A program made the position numbers and the translations under genes. 64,000 nt of DNA from the NCBI RefSeq assembly GCF_002102475.1, contig NZ_MSQD01000008.1, positions 1-64,000 on the forward strand, given 5' to 3'. Positions 17,452 to 29,362 of this stretch are shown here, piece by piece. Below the pieces are notes generated by a model. The model was not told the origin of the DNA, ran no database searches, and saw nothing but the letters and a program-made list of their open reading frames with translations. Source of the stretch: Thermoanaerobacterium sp. PSU-2. GTDB lineage: Bacteria; Bacillota; Thermoanaerobacteria; Thermoanaerobacterales; Thermoanaerobacteraceae. Positions within the stretch are counted from its first letter, which is position 1; every line of letters begins with the position of its first letter.

Positions 17452-18318
17452 TTGTCTAAAAATTTAAAAAGCGATATAATGCTACTTTTAGTAACTGTCA
17501 TCTGGGGGTCTACATTTGTCGTAGTAAAAAATGCTACAAGCATATTGCCAGTTTACAACTTTTTGTTTTTAAGATTTCTCATAGCACTTATCGTGCTTGT
17601 CATAATGTTTGGCAAGAGGCTGCTTCACATTGATAAAAAAACATTTGCAGTCTCTATCATTGTAGGCATAATGCTTTTTTTAGGTTATGCTTTTCAGACA
17701 TTAGGCTTAAAATACACGACCGCATCGAAGTCTGGCTTTATTACTGGATTTAATGTGGTATTAGTTCCTATATTAGAATCAATCTTTTTAAAAGCCAAAT
17801 TGTCAAAGACATCATGGTTAAGCGTATTATTAGCACTTGCTGGGTTATTTCTCATGACGGCCAATATTGACTTAAAAATTAACTTTGGAGACTTTCTCAC
17901 CCTCCTTTGTGCCGTATCTTTTGCTTTTCAGGTAGTCTTGATAGCAAAATACGCGCCATCAGTAGATACCGTGTCATTTGCAATAATTCAGATATTCGTC
18001 GTAACACTATCAAGTGGTATTCTTTCATTTGTATACGAGAAACCTATAATACCAACTGATAAAACCGTTTGGTTTGCCCTAATATTGACAGGCATATTTG
18101 CAACGGCGTTTGCATTGGCAGTTCAAAATACGATGCAGGCAAATACATCTGCCACACATGCTGCCATCATATTCTCTTTAGAGCCTGTTTTTTCAGCCAT
18201 AACTGCTTATTTAGTATCTGGAGAAATCATGACATTGCGATCCATCATAGGAGGATTTCTCATGCTAATAAGCATGATTCTATCTGAAATGCCGTCTAAA
18301 GATAATTTAAGGGCTTAA
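17452..18318 (+). CDS. EamA/DMT-family permease
   Basis: Membrane protein of 288 aa with about ten helices in two EamA repeats. Typical segments are VIWGSTFVVVKNA at the first helix, LGLKYTTASKSGFITGFNVVLVPI, and in the second half ANTSATHAAIIFSLEPVFSAITAYL. Members export amino acids or other metabolites; the substrate is not predictable. The start is TTG at 17452, 8 nt after GGGAGG. It ends at a strong terminator shared with the convergent PepSY gene. Confidence 0.9.
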   Translation: MSKNLKSDIMLLLVTVIWGSTFVVVKNATSILPVYNFLFLRFLIALIVLVIMFGKRLLHIDKKTFAVSIIVGIMLFLGYAFQTLGLKYTTASKSGFITGFNVVLVPILESIFLKAKLSKTSWLSVLLALAGLFLMTANIDLKINFGDFLTLLCAVSFAFQVVLIAKYAPSVDTVSFAIIQIFVVTLSSGILSFVYEKPIIPTDKTVWFALILTGIFATAFALAVQNTMQANTSATHAAIIFSLEPVFSAITAYLVSGEIMTLRSIIGGFLMLISMILSEMPSKDNLRA

Positions 18319-18332
18319 AAAGCCCTTTTTTA
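18310..18332 (+). terminator. Terminator of nadE-EamA unit
   Basis: GGGCTT, AAA, AAGCCC then TTTTTT on the plus strand; it overlaps the end of the convergent gene. Confidence 0.85.
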
Positions 18333-19787
18333 ATATGGTTTTATTATTTCACCCGACTTTGCATCTATTAAGCTTGATTCAACAGGATCGTCCACTGTGT
18401 ACACCGGTATTATGCCATTTGCAGTTTTGTAGTATTTCAGTGAAAAATTGCATAATTTCAGGTATTTAGTTGTAACATCATCTTGTTTCATAATGTTGAC
18501 AGGCTTTGGATAAGGTATATCGTAGTTTTTGTAAGTATATGCAGATATGTTTCCATCTCCATCAACATCTACTGTTATGCCATTGTTTATAAAAGGTATG
18601 TTGTAATGTTTTAGTGGGAAGACAAAGTGGTATCCATAGATATTGCTATTCATATTATTAGCATCATTAAATCCAAAATCAATATACGGCAATACTTCTT
18701 TGAAATTTTCTCTTACAAATGATTCTGCTTTATTAAGAGCTGTTTCCCGGGAAATTGATGAATTAAAATCGCTTTTAGTGCTTTTTAAAATATCAACTAC
18801 ATTTCCCGTATCTGCATTTACAGCGACGTGCAAATATCCTACTCCATTTAATTTGTTCCATGAGAATGTCCATACTTTTAAATTAAGCCCACCGTATTTT
18901 TCCATGTAAGCTGTATCCTTTAATTCATAATCGCTTCCTGCATATTTTGCTGCTATTTTTAAGGCTTTCTCTTTGTCTACAGATACTTTGCTTAATACAA
19001 TCTCCATATCCATTTTAATATCTGCATTGCTTGGAGCACTTAGCTTTACTGCGTTTCCATTTATATCTATTATATCGCCTGTATAAGCATTTATCATGTA
19101 TTGAGGCGATGGTGAAACATATACAAGTTTTACATCGCCTTTATTTCTACTGTAAATTACCATATAGACCAATCTAGGTTTTAGATATTCTTTAAAAAGC
19201 TTTGTAGCCTCATTTATATCGATCACGTTTTTTAGTGTAGGCAAGTCTCCATCTGTCCAATCATATGTGTAATGAGTGACTAAACCTGTTTTTTTATCTA
19301 CAGAAACATTTATTGTATCGTACAGAAACACAATGCCATTTTCTTCTCTTTTCCATTTAAAGCTATATTCATTGTAACTGTCGTTTTTGTAATTTGCATC
19401 ATACTTGTATTTGCCCAAGTTCTTAGGATTTACTCTGTCCAAAAATTCCTCTGCTATCTTTTTTGCATCGCTTCGCTTTATATTCTTGTTGCCTTTAAAA
19501 TCAGTGATAAAATTGTACCTTATTATTTCACCTGTCTTAGCATCTACAGTGACAGTTGTATTCTCAAAAACGTCGTTCTTTGTGTAGCTTAAGATCCATA
19601 CAGAGTCTTTATTTGTAAATTCTCTGTATTGAATATTCTCACTGTCGTACTTTATGCCTCCTAATTTTTCCTTCACTATAGATATGGCTTCTTCTTTTGA
19701 AATAACAGGTGAATTTTCTGCTGCATAAACATTAAATATTCCTGTCAAAATTATGAATGCAAATACAAAAGCTATTAATTTTTTCAT
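18330..19787 (-). CDS. Secreted PepSY/YcdB-type protein
   Basis: Exported protein of 485 aa: signal peptide LIAFVFAFIILTGIFNVYAAENS (probable cleavage after VYA), then repeated PepSY/YcdB-YcdC modules. The pattern ISKEEAISIVKEKL, then a strand with DAKTGEIIRY or DADTGNVVDI, recurs about five times (for example VSVDKKTGLVTHY, INAYTGDIIDI, IDAKSGEIIKPY). PepSY modules often modulate peptidases or sit near the cell surface in spore formers; no enzymatic motif is visible. The GGAGGTG site before the ATG lies in a hairpin (19796-19863). It follows the atp operon on the same strand. Confidence 0.85.
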   Translation of the reverse strand: MKKLIAFVFAFIILTGIFNVYAAENSPVISKEEAISIVKEKLGGIKYDSENIQYREFTNKDSVWILSYTKNDVFENTTVTVDAKTGEIIRYNFITDFKGNKNIKRSDAKKIAEEFLDRVNPKNLGKYKYDANYKNDSYNEYSFKWKREENGIVFLYDTINVSVDKKTGLVTHYTYDWTDGDLPTLKNVIDINEATKLFKEYLKPRLVYMVIYSRNKGDVKLVYVSPSPQYMINAYTGDIIDINGNAVKLSAPSNADIKMDMEIVLSKVSVDKEKALKIAAKYAGSDYELKDTAYMEKYGGLNLKVWTFSWNKLNGVGYLHVAVNADTGNVVDILKSTKSDFNSSISRETALNKAESFVRENFKEVLPYIDFGFNDANNMNSNIYGYHFVFPLKHYNIPFINNGITVDVDGDGNISAYTYKNYDIPYPKPVNIMKQDDVTTKYLKLCNFSLKYYKTANGIIPVYTVDDPVESSLIDAKSGEIIKPY

Positions 19788-19795
19788 ATAAAAAC

Positions 19796-19863
19796 ACCTC
19801 CACTATTTTCTCCTATTTAGATTTTGGTCTAAATAGGATGTTTTTATACACAATGGTGGAGGT
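19796..19863 (-). promoter_or_regulatory. Hairpin that pairs with the ribosome binding site of the PepSY gene
   Basis: On the minus strand ACCTCCAC (19856-19863) can pair with GTGGAGGT (19796-19803), which holds the Shine-Dalgarno of the PepSY gene. Inside is a perfect 11-bp stem (19811-19821 with 19828-19838, 6-nt loop). There is no T-tract, so it is not a typical terminator for atpC. Confidence 0.6.
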
Positions 19864-19868
19864 AACTT

Positions 19869-20282
19869 TTATATATTTTTGTATTTTTTTGCAATTGTCA
19901 TTCTCACTAAAGCACGCCTCAATGCTGCTTTAGCGAGAAGATACTCTTTCTGACTCTTCTTTTGCCTTAGCCTTTCTTCGGCTCTCTCTTTAGCTGCTTC
20001 AGCCCTTTTTATGTCTATCTCCTCAGGCCATTCTGCAGCATTAGCCAGTATTACGACATTGTCCTGCTTTACTTCCATAAAGCCATTTGAAATGCTGGCT
20101 TCTTTCCATTCGTTGTCGTTTTTTATTTTAAGCGTGCCAATTCCTAATGCGACAGTCATCGGAATGTGGCCTTTTTGAACTCCTACTTCACCAGCACTTG
20201 TAGTAACAATGATTTCCTCCACATCGCCATCGTAAAATTTGCGATATGGAGTCAATACTTCGAGGTGATACTTATTGTCCAT
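19869..20282 (-). CDS. atpC: ATP synthase F1 epsilon subunit
   Basis: Subunit of 137 aa of the rotor stalk. The N-terminal beta-sandwich (YHLEVLTPYRKFYDGDVEEIIV, GEVGVQKGHIPMTVALGIGTLKI) and the C-terminal two-helix part (KRAEAAKERAEERLRQKKSQKEYLLAKAALRRALVRM) are complete. The start at 20282 has GAGGTG upstream. It is the last gene of atpBEFHAGDC. Confidence 0.95.
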   Translation of the reverse strand: MDNKYHLEVLTPYRKFYDGDVEEIIVTTSAGEVGVQKGHIPMTVALGIGTLKIKNDNEWKEASISNGFMEVKQDNVVILANAAEWPEEIDIKRAEAAKERAEERLRQKKSQKEYLLAKAALRRALVRMTIAKKYKNI

Positions 20283-20292
20283 GTTATGCACC

Positions 20293-21690
<1,398 letters not shown>

Positions 21691-21715
21691 TCAATTTAAA
21701 AATTTTTCAAAGCCT

Positions 21716-22573
21716 TTAAACGGATGAACCTCCGATTATCTCCGAAAGCTCCTGCGTTATAGAAGCCTGCCTCAATCTATTGTACTCTAATGTGTACTTC
21801 GCAATCATCTTGTCAGCATTTGATGTAGCTCCATCCATCGCAACCATCCGTGAAAAATGTTCAGATGCAAAAGCATTTACCAAAAAGCTGTACACCAAGC
21901 CTTTGATGTACTCAGGAACCAAAAGGTTAAAAACTTTTGTAGGCGATGGATCGTATATCATATCGCTTAAAATTTTGACATCTTTATCGCTGTTAAAATT
22001 CTTTATATCTAAAGGCAAGATTTTTACCGTTTTTACAATCTGCCTTAATCCCGCCATCTCAGTGTAAACAGCGTAAATATCGTCTATTATTCCTCTGTCG
22101 TATATATCAACTAATAAATCAGATATTTCACCTGCTGCTGATGTGGTAGGATTTTGAGCTGTGTATAAAAATTCCACATCCACATTGTAGCCTTTCTCAA
22201 GAAAATAACTGCGACCCACTTCACCAATTACCATTAAATTTTGCGTATCACCATCTATGACTTCTTCTGCTTTTTTTATGACATTGTGATTGTATCCACC
22301 GCATAAGCCTTTGTCACCAGTTATGACGATGACTGCCTTTTTCCTTGTTCCTTTTGCTTCATGCTGTCTTTCAAAATAATGTGAAGTTGCTTCACCGCTA
22401 TGAATGAGTATATCTTCCATAGTTGATTGTATCTTTTCATAGTACGGTCTTACATTGTCCAGCATTGCTTTTGCTTTTCTAAACTTTGCGGCTGATATGA
22501 GATTCATAGCTCTTGTTATTTTGCGGGTCTCTTTTACACTTTTTATCCTAAGCTGAATGTCTCGCTTTCCCAT
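21716..22573 (-). CDS. atpG: ATP synthase F1 gamma subunit
   Basis: Central shaft subunit of 285 aa. The N-terminal RIKSVKETRKITRAMNLISAAK and the C-terminal NADKMIAKYTLEYNRLRQASITQELSEIIGG helices of the coiled coil are typical, with ITGDKGLCGGYNHN in the Rossmann-like part. It starts in a TAATG overlap with the atpA stop. Full length for the family. Confidence 0.96.
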   Translation of the reverse strand: MGKRDIQLRIKSVKETRKITRAMNLISAAKFRKAKAMLDNVRPYYEKIQSTMEDILIHSGEATSHYFERQHEAKGTRKKAVIVITGDKGLCGGYNHNVIKKAEEVIDGDTQNLMVIGEVGRSYFLEKGYNVDVEFLYTAQNPTTSAAGEISDLLVDIYDRGIIDDIYAVYTEMAGLRQIVKTVKILPLDIKNFNSDKDVKILSDMIYDPSPTKVFNLLVPEYIKGLVYSFLVNAFASEHFSRMVAMDGATSNADKMIAKYTLEYNRLRQASITQELSEIIGGSSV

Positions 22574-24093
22574 TATGCATCACCTTTCGATGCGTATTTG
22601 CTCTTGTACTCCTCAATAGCCGCCTTCAACTTTTCAATAGTATCATCTTCTAATTTTCCTGTCTCCCGTATAGTTTTCTTTATATCTGGATGATTTATGT
22701 CAATAAACTCCAACAAGTCTTTTATAAACTTCTTAACATCTTGAAGCTCTACATCCATAAGGTATTTATTCATTACTGTGTATATCATTATAACCTGATC
22801 TTCCATTGAAATAGGCTGATACCTTGGCTGCTTTGTTATCTCAACAATTCTTTCACCTTGTCTTAGCAAATCAAGAGTAGATTTATCAAGATCAGATCCG
22901 AACTGTGCAAAAACCTCTAACTCCCTGTACTGCGACAATTCCAATCTCATTCTTCCAGATACTTTTTTCATGGCTTTTTTCTGAGCAGCACCACCCACGC
23001 GGGATACTGAAAGTCCCACATTTATAGCAGGCCTTATACCTGAATAGAAAAGCTCCGACTCCAGATAAATCTGACCATCTGTTATTGATATGACGTTTGT
23101 AGGGATGTATGCTGAAATATCGCCTGCAAGGGTTTCTATTATCGGCAATGCCGTAATCGAGCCACCACCCATATCGTCGGATAGCTTAGCCGAACGCTCC
23201 AAAAGCCTTGAATGGAGGTAGAATACATCTCCAGGATATGCCTCTCTTCCTGGTGGTCTTCTCAAAAGAAGCGAAATCGTCCTATATGCCACAGCATGTT
23301 TTGAAAGGTCATCGTAGACTATAAGGACGTCTTTCTTGTCATACATAAAGTGCTCTGCCATAGCACAACCTGCATATGGTGCCAAATATTGAAGCGCTGC
23401 TGAATCACTGGCAGTTGACGCCACTACTGTGGTGTATGACATAGCTCCAAACTTTTCTAATGTATTTACAAGTCCAGCAATAGTGGAAGCTTTTTGACCA
23501 ATTGCGACGTATATACAGTAGACATCTTTATCCTTTTGATTTATTATAGTATCTACTGCTATAGCAGTCTTTCCTGTCTGTCTATCTCCTATTATAAGTT
23601 CCCTCTGCCCTCTACCTATAGGAATCATGGCATCAATTGCCAAGATGCCTGTCTGCAACGGCGTATCGACAGACTTTCTCTTTATTATAGGTGGCGCTGG
23701 ATACTCCACAGGCCTTGTACCATCGCTTTTTACAGGACCTTTCCCATCCAAAGGCTGTCCTAATGGATTTACAACTCTGCCTAAAAGGCCGTATCCAACA
23801 GGCACTTCCACAACTTTTCCTGTTCTTTTTACCATTGTGCCTTCTTTTATGGACTCAGGTTCCCCTAAGACAATTACGCCTACGCTATCTTCTTCAAGGT
23901 TCATAACCATGCCGTATACGCCACTCTCAAACTCTACCATTTCACCGTATATGGCTTCGTCAAGACCGTATATTTTCGCTATACCATCTCCGGCCGTTAT
24001 AACGCGTCCTACATCTTCTGTTTTAATGGCAAAATCAAAATTCTTTATTTTGTCTTCAAGAATTGATGTGATTTCTTCAGGTTTTATATCCAT
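22573..24093 (-). CDS. atpA: ATP synthase F1 alpha subunit
   Basis: Non-catalytic nucleotide-binding subunit of 506 aa. P-loop [27 protein letters not shown] and [18 protein letters not shown] are all as in the family. AAGGTGA lies before the ATG. The length is standard, and it is placed between atpH and atpG. Confidence 0.97.
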   Translation of the reverse strand: MDIKPEEITSILEDKIKNFDFAIKTEDVGRVITAGDGIAKIYGLDEAIYGEMVEFESGVYGMVMNLEEDSVGVIVLGEPESIKEGTMVKRTGKVVEVPVGYGLLGRVVNPLGQPLDGKGPVKSDGTRPVEYPAPPIIKRKSVDTPLQTGILAIDAMIPIGRGQRELIIGDRQTGKTAIAVDTIINQKDKDVYCIYVAIGQKASTIAGLVNTLEKFGAMSYTTVVASTASDSAALQYLAPYAGCAMAEHFMYDKKDVLIVYDDLSKHAVAYRTISLLLRRPPGREAYPGDVFYLHSRLLERSAKLSDDMGGGSITALPIIETLAGDISAYIPTNVISITDGQIYLESELFYSGIRPAINVGLSVSRVGGAAQKKAMKKVSGRMRLELSQYRELEVFAQFGSDLDKSTLDLLRQGERIVEITKQPRYQPISMEDQVIMIYTVMNKYLMDVELQDVKKFIKDLLEFIDINHPDIKKTIRETGKLEDDTIEKLKAAIEEYKSKYASKGDA

Positions 24094-24122
24094 ATATTCA
24101 CCTTCTATTTTTAAAAGTCTTT

Positions 24123-24656
24123 TCAGCTTGCACTTACTAGATTTTTAAGCATAGTTTCAAGTTTTCCTTTTATAGAGCCATCAATGACTTTATTACCTAT
24201 TAAAATCTTCAATCCACCAAGTATAGACTCATCAACTGTAGGATTCAAATTGACTGTTTTTTTGAAACTCGACTCCAATCTGCTCTTAATATCGTCAAGC
24301 ATCTTTGAGTCAAGCGGGTGTGCAGAAATTAATGTGGCATTTATGATACCTTTGTAATCTAAATACAATTTCTCATATTCATTAAAAATCTCCTGAAAGA
24401 TGTGTTCCCTGTGTTTTGATATGATAAGCTTTATAAAATTTATGACTTCTTTATCATAACCATTTAAGATGTCATCTATCAAGCTCATCTTTTGCTTGAT
24501 GTAGATGCCTCTCGTTGTAATAATTTTGTATATTTGTCTATTTTTTAACATTTCAGATATGCTTTTAAGCTCACTGTAGTATTTTTCTATGCTGTCATTT
24601 TCTATGGCTGCGTTAAAAAGAGCACGTGCATATTTTTTTGCTATTACTTGTTCCAA
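24123..24656 (-). CDS. atpH: ATP synthase F1 delta subunit
   Basis: Peripheral stalk connector of 177 aa, N-terminal [15 protein letters not shown] and C-terminal [29 protein letters not shown], both hallmark segments. The start is TTG at 24656, inside the last codons of atpF (13-nt overlap), with AGGTG upstream. Confidence 0.93.
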   Translation of the reverse strand: MEQVIAKKYARALFNAAIENDSIEKYYSELKSISEMLKNRQIYKIITTRGIYIKQKMSLIDDILNGYDKEVINFIKLIISKHREHIFQEIFNEYEKLYLDYKGIINATLISAHPLDSKMLDDIKSRLESSFKKTVNLNPTVDESILGGLKILIGNKVIDGSIKGKLETMLKNLVSAS

Positions 24657-25132
24657 GATGCACCTGCCTCCTTAACCACCTCGTTGATGATCTTATCATC
24701 ATCGATGTTGATATTACCAATAGCCTTTGATGCAGCTTCTATTATAAGGTGCGACAAGCTAACCCTAAGATCGTGCATAGCTTTTATCTTCTCAGTTTCA
24801 GCTTCTTCTTTTGCCCTTTCTATTATGGCTTTTGCTTCTATGTTAGCCTCTTCTATAATCTTTTCTGCCTTTTCTTTTGCATACTTTTCTGCTCTGTCGA
24901 TGATGGCCTTTCCTTCATCATCTGCTTTTTTTAATATTTCTTCGTATTGTGCTTTTAATTCATTAGCTTCATGAACCTTTCTATCTGCTTCGTCCAGAGA
25001 ATTCTTTATCCTCTGTGACCTTTCTTCCATGAATTGTGTAACTGGTTTAAACAAAAACTTTCTCAATATCAAGTACAAGACGACAAGATTTATGATGGTG
25101 AAAATAAAAGTATACGGATTTATAAGGCTCAA
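24644..25132 (-). CDS. atpF: ATP synthase Fo b subunit
   Basis: Stator subunit of 162 aa: one N-terminal membrane helix (YTFIFTIINLVVLYLILRKFLF) and a long charged coiled coil rich in A/E/K. The start is TTG at 25132 with GAAGG upstream. Overlaps atpH. Confidence 0.93.
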   Translation of the reverse strand: MSLINPYTFIFTIINLVVLYLILRKFLFKPVTQFMEERSQRIKNSLDEADRKVHEANELKAQYEEILKKADDEGKAIIDRAEKYAKEKAEKIIEEANIEAKAIIERAKEEAETEKIKAMHDLRVSLSHLIIEAASKAIGNINIDDDKIINEVVKEAGASWNK

Positions 25133-25154
25133 TTTATTACCTTCTTTCGTATCA

Positions 25155-25397
<243 letters not shown>

Positions 25398-25468
25398 TTA
25401 ATTTTAATTATATTTTTTGCTAAGATATTTCAATTATCAGCTAAATCACTTTAAATTAAATTATATTA

Positions 25469-26125
25469 CTATTCAACTGCTTCTTCAATATAAAGCATCG
25501 TCAAAAATACAAACACCACCATCTGCAATGCACCATCGAATAAGTCAAAGTATATGCTGAATATGGCTGGTACGACTATTGGTACTACTTTGCTTATTAA
25601 GCCCATGATTATAAAAGCTGCTATGATGTTGCCAAATAACCTGGCTGCAAGTGACAGTGGTCTTGTAAACATATCAAGAATTTTCATAGGGAAAAAGAAT
25701 GGCATCGGTTCAAAAAATGATTTTGCATAGCCTTTCAATCCTTTGGCCTTAATCGACGCGATTATGACGACTATGATAGACATGATTGCCAAAGCTGAGG
25801 TTGCGCTTAAGTCTTTCGTAGGAGGTGTCAAACCAAATAAATCGATAGTGTTTGCAAGTATCAGATACAAGGCAACAGTCCCTAAGTACGGCGCAAATGA
25901 TGCCCAGTGCTCTCCTAATGCATCTTTTGTGAAAGAGTTTAATGCATCTATGATGGTCTCGACAAAATTCTGCACGCCAGTAGGAACTTGATTCCAACCT
26001 CTTGTGACGATGAGAGAAGCTATCGTCAATATGGCCATTATTATCCACGTAACTACGACTGTAGTTGTAACAGGTATGCCTCCAAGTATGGGGATCGTAA
26101 ACACTACCGATTGTCCTATTTCCAC
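25469..26125 (-). CDS. atpB: ATP synthase Fo a subunit
   Basis: Membrane subunit of 218 aa forming the ion half-channels. Visible are LYLILANTIDLFGLTPPTKDLSAT, the essential arginine region MFTRPLSLAARLFGNIIAA and the C-terminal LFDGALQMVVFVFLTMLYIEEAVE. The start is GTG at 26125 with GAAAGGGGTGA upstream. First gene of the operon; no atpI/atpZ gene lies before it. Confidence 0.95.
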   Translation of the reverse strand: MEIGQSVVFTIPILGGIPVTTTVVVTWIIMAILTIASLIVTRGWNQVPTGVQNFVETIIDALNSFTKDALGEHWASFAPYLGTVALYLILANTIDLFGLTPPTKDLSATSALAIMSIIVVIIASIKAKGLKGYAKSFFEPMPFFFPMKILDMFTRPLSLAARLFGNIIAAFIIMGLISKVVPIVVPAIFSIYFDLFDGALQMVVFVFLTMLYIEEAVE

Positions 26126-26158
26126 TTATATCACCCCTTTCGCTCATTGATAAATACA

Positions 26159-26187
26159 ATTATAATACTTCACGATGTAAATTTCAA
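26159..26187 (-). promoter_or_regulatory. Sigma-A promoter of the atp operon
   Basis: On the minus strand TTGAAA (26182-26187), 17-bp spacer, TATAAT (26159-26164), about 35 nt before the atpB start. The 26188-26368 stretch is otherwise AT-rich spacer with no gene. Confidence 0.75.
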
Positions 26188-26368
26188 ATCCTATTTTCAT
26201 GCAATAATTTAAAATGAATTTTTTCTCTTTATCATTATTCGCCTATTTACTTATATATGCTTAATCAAAACAAAAATTCTGCCTTTCTCGTCTCAATCAT
26301 TATATCGTCAATCATTTTATATACTTTAATATTTATTGTTATTAAAAACAATAATTTTATTAAAAATT

Positions 26369-26971
26369 TTACTCAATTATCGTTCCATTGGCTTCAACAA
26401 TTGAATCTAAGTAGGTGTAGACATCATCTACACCTGTCTTTTTTAGTGAAGAAAATGGTATGATCTTCTCCTTATCAACCGAAAGCGTATCAGATATGAC
26501 TTTCAAAGACATCTGCATCTCATATCTTTTCAACTTGTCTGACTTTGTAGCAACTACTTGAAAATTTATATTTCTATTTTTTAAGTAGTTAACCATTAAA
26601 ACATCGTCGTCTGTAGGTTTATGCCTTATATCAACCAACATTATAGCACCTACCAAACATGCTGATGTGTTTAAGTAGGTTTCAATATTTTTAGACCACT
26701 GTTTTTTCATCTCTTTCGATACTTCTGCATAGCCATAACCCGGAAGATCAACTAAGTAGAAAGAATTGTTCACAAGATAGAAATTAATACCTTGTGTCTT
26801 TCCAGGTTTCTGGCTTACCCTTGCAAAATTGTTTCTGTTTACTATTGCATTTATAAAAGACGACTTTCCTACGTTGGACCTACCTATTACTGCAATTTGC
26901 TTAAGTCCATCATTCGGATACTGTGTCTTGTTGTATGCTGAAATCTTAAGTTCGATAGACTTTACCTTCAT
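26369..26971 (-). CDS. engB: Ribosome biogenesis GTPase EngB/YsxC
   Basis: GTPase of 200 aa needed for large ribosomal subunit assembly. G1 GRSNVGKSS, G3 DLPGYGYAEV, G4 TKSDK and G5 SSLKKTG are intact. It overlaps the lon stop codon by 4 nt (ATGA), the usual Firmicute lon-engB pairing. Confidence 0.95.
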   Translation of the reverse strand: MKVKSIELKISAYNKTQYPNDGLKQIAVIGRSNVGKSSFINAIVNRNNFARVSQKPGKTQGINFYLVNNSFYLVDLPGYGYAEVSKEMKKQWSKNIETYLNTSACLVGAIMLVDIRHKPTDDDVLMVNYLKNRNINFQVVATKSDKLKRYEMQMSLKVISDTLSVDKEKIIPFSSLKKTGVDDVYTYLDSIVEANGTIIE

Positions 26972-29292
26972 ATTTGTTCATCACCTACTAACGACAATTT
27001 TAAGACCTCGTCTATGTTTGATACAAACTTAAATTCCATTTTCTTCTTGACGCTTTGCGGTATCTCATCTAAATCTCTTTTGTTGTCTTCTGGCGCAATT
27101 ACTTTAAAAATGCCTGCCCTATGCGCCGCCAACACTTTTTCTTTTAAGCCACCTATCGGCAAAACCTTACCAGTAAGAGTTATCTCACCTGTCATGGCAA
27201 TATCGCCTTTTACAGGAACTTTCTTTATTGCAGATACCATAGCAGTTACCATTGTTACGCCTGCTGATGGACCATCTTTTGGTATCGCACCTTCAGGCAC
27301 ATGTATGTGAATGTCTAAATTTTTGTAAAAATCGTTATCTATACCCAAAGCATCTGCATTTGATCTTATGTAGCTAAAACCTGCTTGCGCTGATTCTTTC
27401 ATCACGTCTCCCAACTGACCTGTCAGTGTAAGTTTCCCGCTTCCAGGCATCGTGGTCGCTTCAACTGTAAGCGTGTCACCGCCAACTCTCGTCCACGCAA
27501 GTCCTGTCACCATGCCTACTTTATCTTTTAGATTGGCCTTGTCTACCCTGTATATTGGCTTTCCAAGGTATTTTTGCAGATTTTTCTTTCCTACTTTTAT
27601 AGACTTTTCTTTATTTTCTACTATAGCTTTTATGGATTTTCGCACGACCTTTGCAATGTTTTGCTCAAGCGACCTTACGCCAGCTTCTCTGGTGTACTCA
27701 GATATTATGCCTACGATCGCCGAATCTTGTATCTTTATGATATCTTCATTAGCACCATGCTCTTTTAGAATTTTTGGAATCAAATACTCTTTAGCTATAT
27801 TCAACTTTTCTTCTTCAGTATATCCAGAAATGTATATGACTTCCATTCTATCTAAAAGTGGAGCCGGTATCGTATCAAGTGTATTTGCTGTAGTCACAAA
27901 TAACACTTTCGACAAATCGAATGGCAAATCTATGTAATGATCTCTGTACGTGGAATTCTGCTCTGGATCCAAAACTTCCAGCATGGCCGATGCCGGATCA
28001 CCTCTAAAATCAGAGCTCATTTTATCGATCTCATCAAGAAGAAACACTGGATTCTTTGAACCGGCGATTTTCAAAGAATTTATTATGCCGCCTGGTATAG
28101 CGCCGACGTACGTCCTTCTATGCCCTCTTATCTCGGCTTCATCTCTCACGCCGCCTAGAGACAACCTTACAAATTTTCTGTTCATGGCTCTTGCAATTGA
28201 CTTTCCTAAAGAAGTCTTACCTACTCCTGGAGGCCCTACAAGGCACAAAATAGGGCTTTTCATCTTCTCGTGGAAACTTCTCACTGCCAAAAACTCTAAA
28301 ATCCTCTCTTTGACTTTTTTCAATCCATAGTGGTCTTCATTTAATATTTTCTCAGCTCTTTTTATATCAAGCACATCTTTCGTTTCTTCATTCCACGGCA
28401 GGTCCAAAAGCCAATCGATGTACGTCCTTATGACAGAAGCCTCTTGATAGCCTGGTCCCATCCTGCTTAACCTTTTTAATTCTTCTCTTGCTTTTTCTTT
28501 TACATAATCAGGCAAATCCTTTGATTCGATTTTTTCTTCATACTCGTCTATTTCTTGATCAATCTCGTCAGCTTCGCCGAGTTCTGCTCTTATTGCCTTT
28601 AATTGCTCTCTTAAATAGTACTCTCTTTGGCTTTTGTCTATCTGCTTGTGAACCATCATGTTGATCTTTTTCTCAATTTCCAGTATATCAAGCTCTTTTA
28701 AGATAAATCCTAATAATTTTTCCAATCTTTCTCTTGGATCAAAGCACTCCAAAAGCTCTTGATTCTTGTCTTGACTTAAGCTTAAATGTTCTGCTATTAC
28801 ATCAGCTAACCGCCCAGGTTCTTCGATCGTCACGACATTATAAATGCTATCCAACGGTATTTTTGATGAAATGCTTATATACTCTTCAAAAGCCGATGTT
28901 ACACTTCTCATCAACGCTTCTAATTCGCTGTCTTTCTCTACCTCTGAATCTATCTTCTCTAAAACTTCCACTTCATAAAAACTTTCGTCGCTAATAAGAT
29001 TTTTTAATTCTGCTCTGGAGATGCCTTCCACCAGAACTCTTACGACTTCTCCTGGAAGTCTAAGCATCTGTTTTACTTTTGTTATTGTGCCTACTCTATA
29101 TATATCATCTATTGAAGGTTCGTCTATATCAGCTTGTTTTTGCGTAACCAAAAAGACAAGTTGATTTCTAAGCATTGCTTCTTCAATAGCTTTAACGGAT
29201 TTTCCCCTTCCTACATCAAAGTGCATGACCATGTACGGGAACACTGTTATGCCTCTTAATGGAACCATCGGTAATATGTATTTCTTGTCCAT
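26968..29292 (-). CDS. lon: ATP-dependent protease Lon (LonA)
   Basis: A 774-aa AAA+ protease degrading misfolded and regulatory proteins. It has the N-terminal LAN domain (ILPMVPLRGITVFPYMVMHFDVGR), Walker A GPPGVGKTSLG, Walker B FLLDEIDKM, and the protease domain with the Ser in KDGPSAGVTM and the Lys in GKVLPIGGLKEKVLAA. The start is ATG 29292 after AGAGGTGA; a 16-codon longer frame lacks a site. Located between the LonB-like gene and engB. Confidence 0.97.
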   Translation of the reverse strand: MDKKYILPMVPLRGITVFPYMVMHFDVGRGKSVKAIEEAMLRNQLVFLVTQKQADIDEPSIDDIYRVGTITKVKQMLRLPGEVVRVLVEGISRAELKNLISDESFYEVEVLEKIDSEVEKDSELEALMRSVTSAFEEYISISSKIPLDSIYNVVTIEEPGRLADVIAEHLSLSQDKNQELLECFDPRERLEKLLGFILKELDILEIEKKINMMVHKQIDKSQREYYLREQLKAIRAELGEADEIDQEIDEYEEKIESKDLPDYVKEKAREELKRLSRMGPGYQEASVIRTYIDWLLDLPWNEETKDVLDIKRAEKILNEDHYGLKKVKERILEFLAVRSFHEKMKSPILCLVGPPGVGKTSLGKSIARAMNRKFVRLSLGGVRDEAEIRGHRRTYVGAIPGGIINSLKIAGSKNPVFLLDEIDKMSSDFRGDPASAMLEVLDPEQNSTYRDHYIDLPFDLSKVLFVTTANTLDTIPAPLLDRMEVIYISGYTEEEKLNIAKEYLIPKILKEHGANEDIIKIQDSAIVGIISEYTREAGVRSLEQNIAKVVRKSIKAIVENKEKSIKVGKKNLQKYLGKPIYRVDKANLKDKVGMVTGLAWTRVGGDTLTVEATTMPGSGKLTLTGQLGDVMKESAQAGFSYIRSNADALGIDNDFYKNLDIHIHVPEGAIPKDGPSAGVTMVTAMVSAIKKVPVKGDIAMTGEITLTGKVLPIGGLKEKVLAAHRAGIFKVIAPEDNKRDLDEIPQSVKKKMEFKFVSNIDEVLKLSLVGDEQI

Positions 29293-29362
29293 AAAGTCAC
29301 CTCTTTTGCCTATTTGCCCTATGATAAATATATTATACATTAAAACATCCTAATCTCAAAAG

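Noticed and set aside
24123-24656. Plus-strand frames across the atp and lon genes
   Set aside because: Long but antiparallel to clearly conserved genes; shadows.
26257-26463. Plus-strand frame of 68 aa with a hydrophobic segment near the atp promoter
   Set aside because: Overlaps engB on the other strand and has no ribosome binding site; the hydrophobicity comes from AT-rich spacer.
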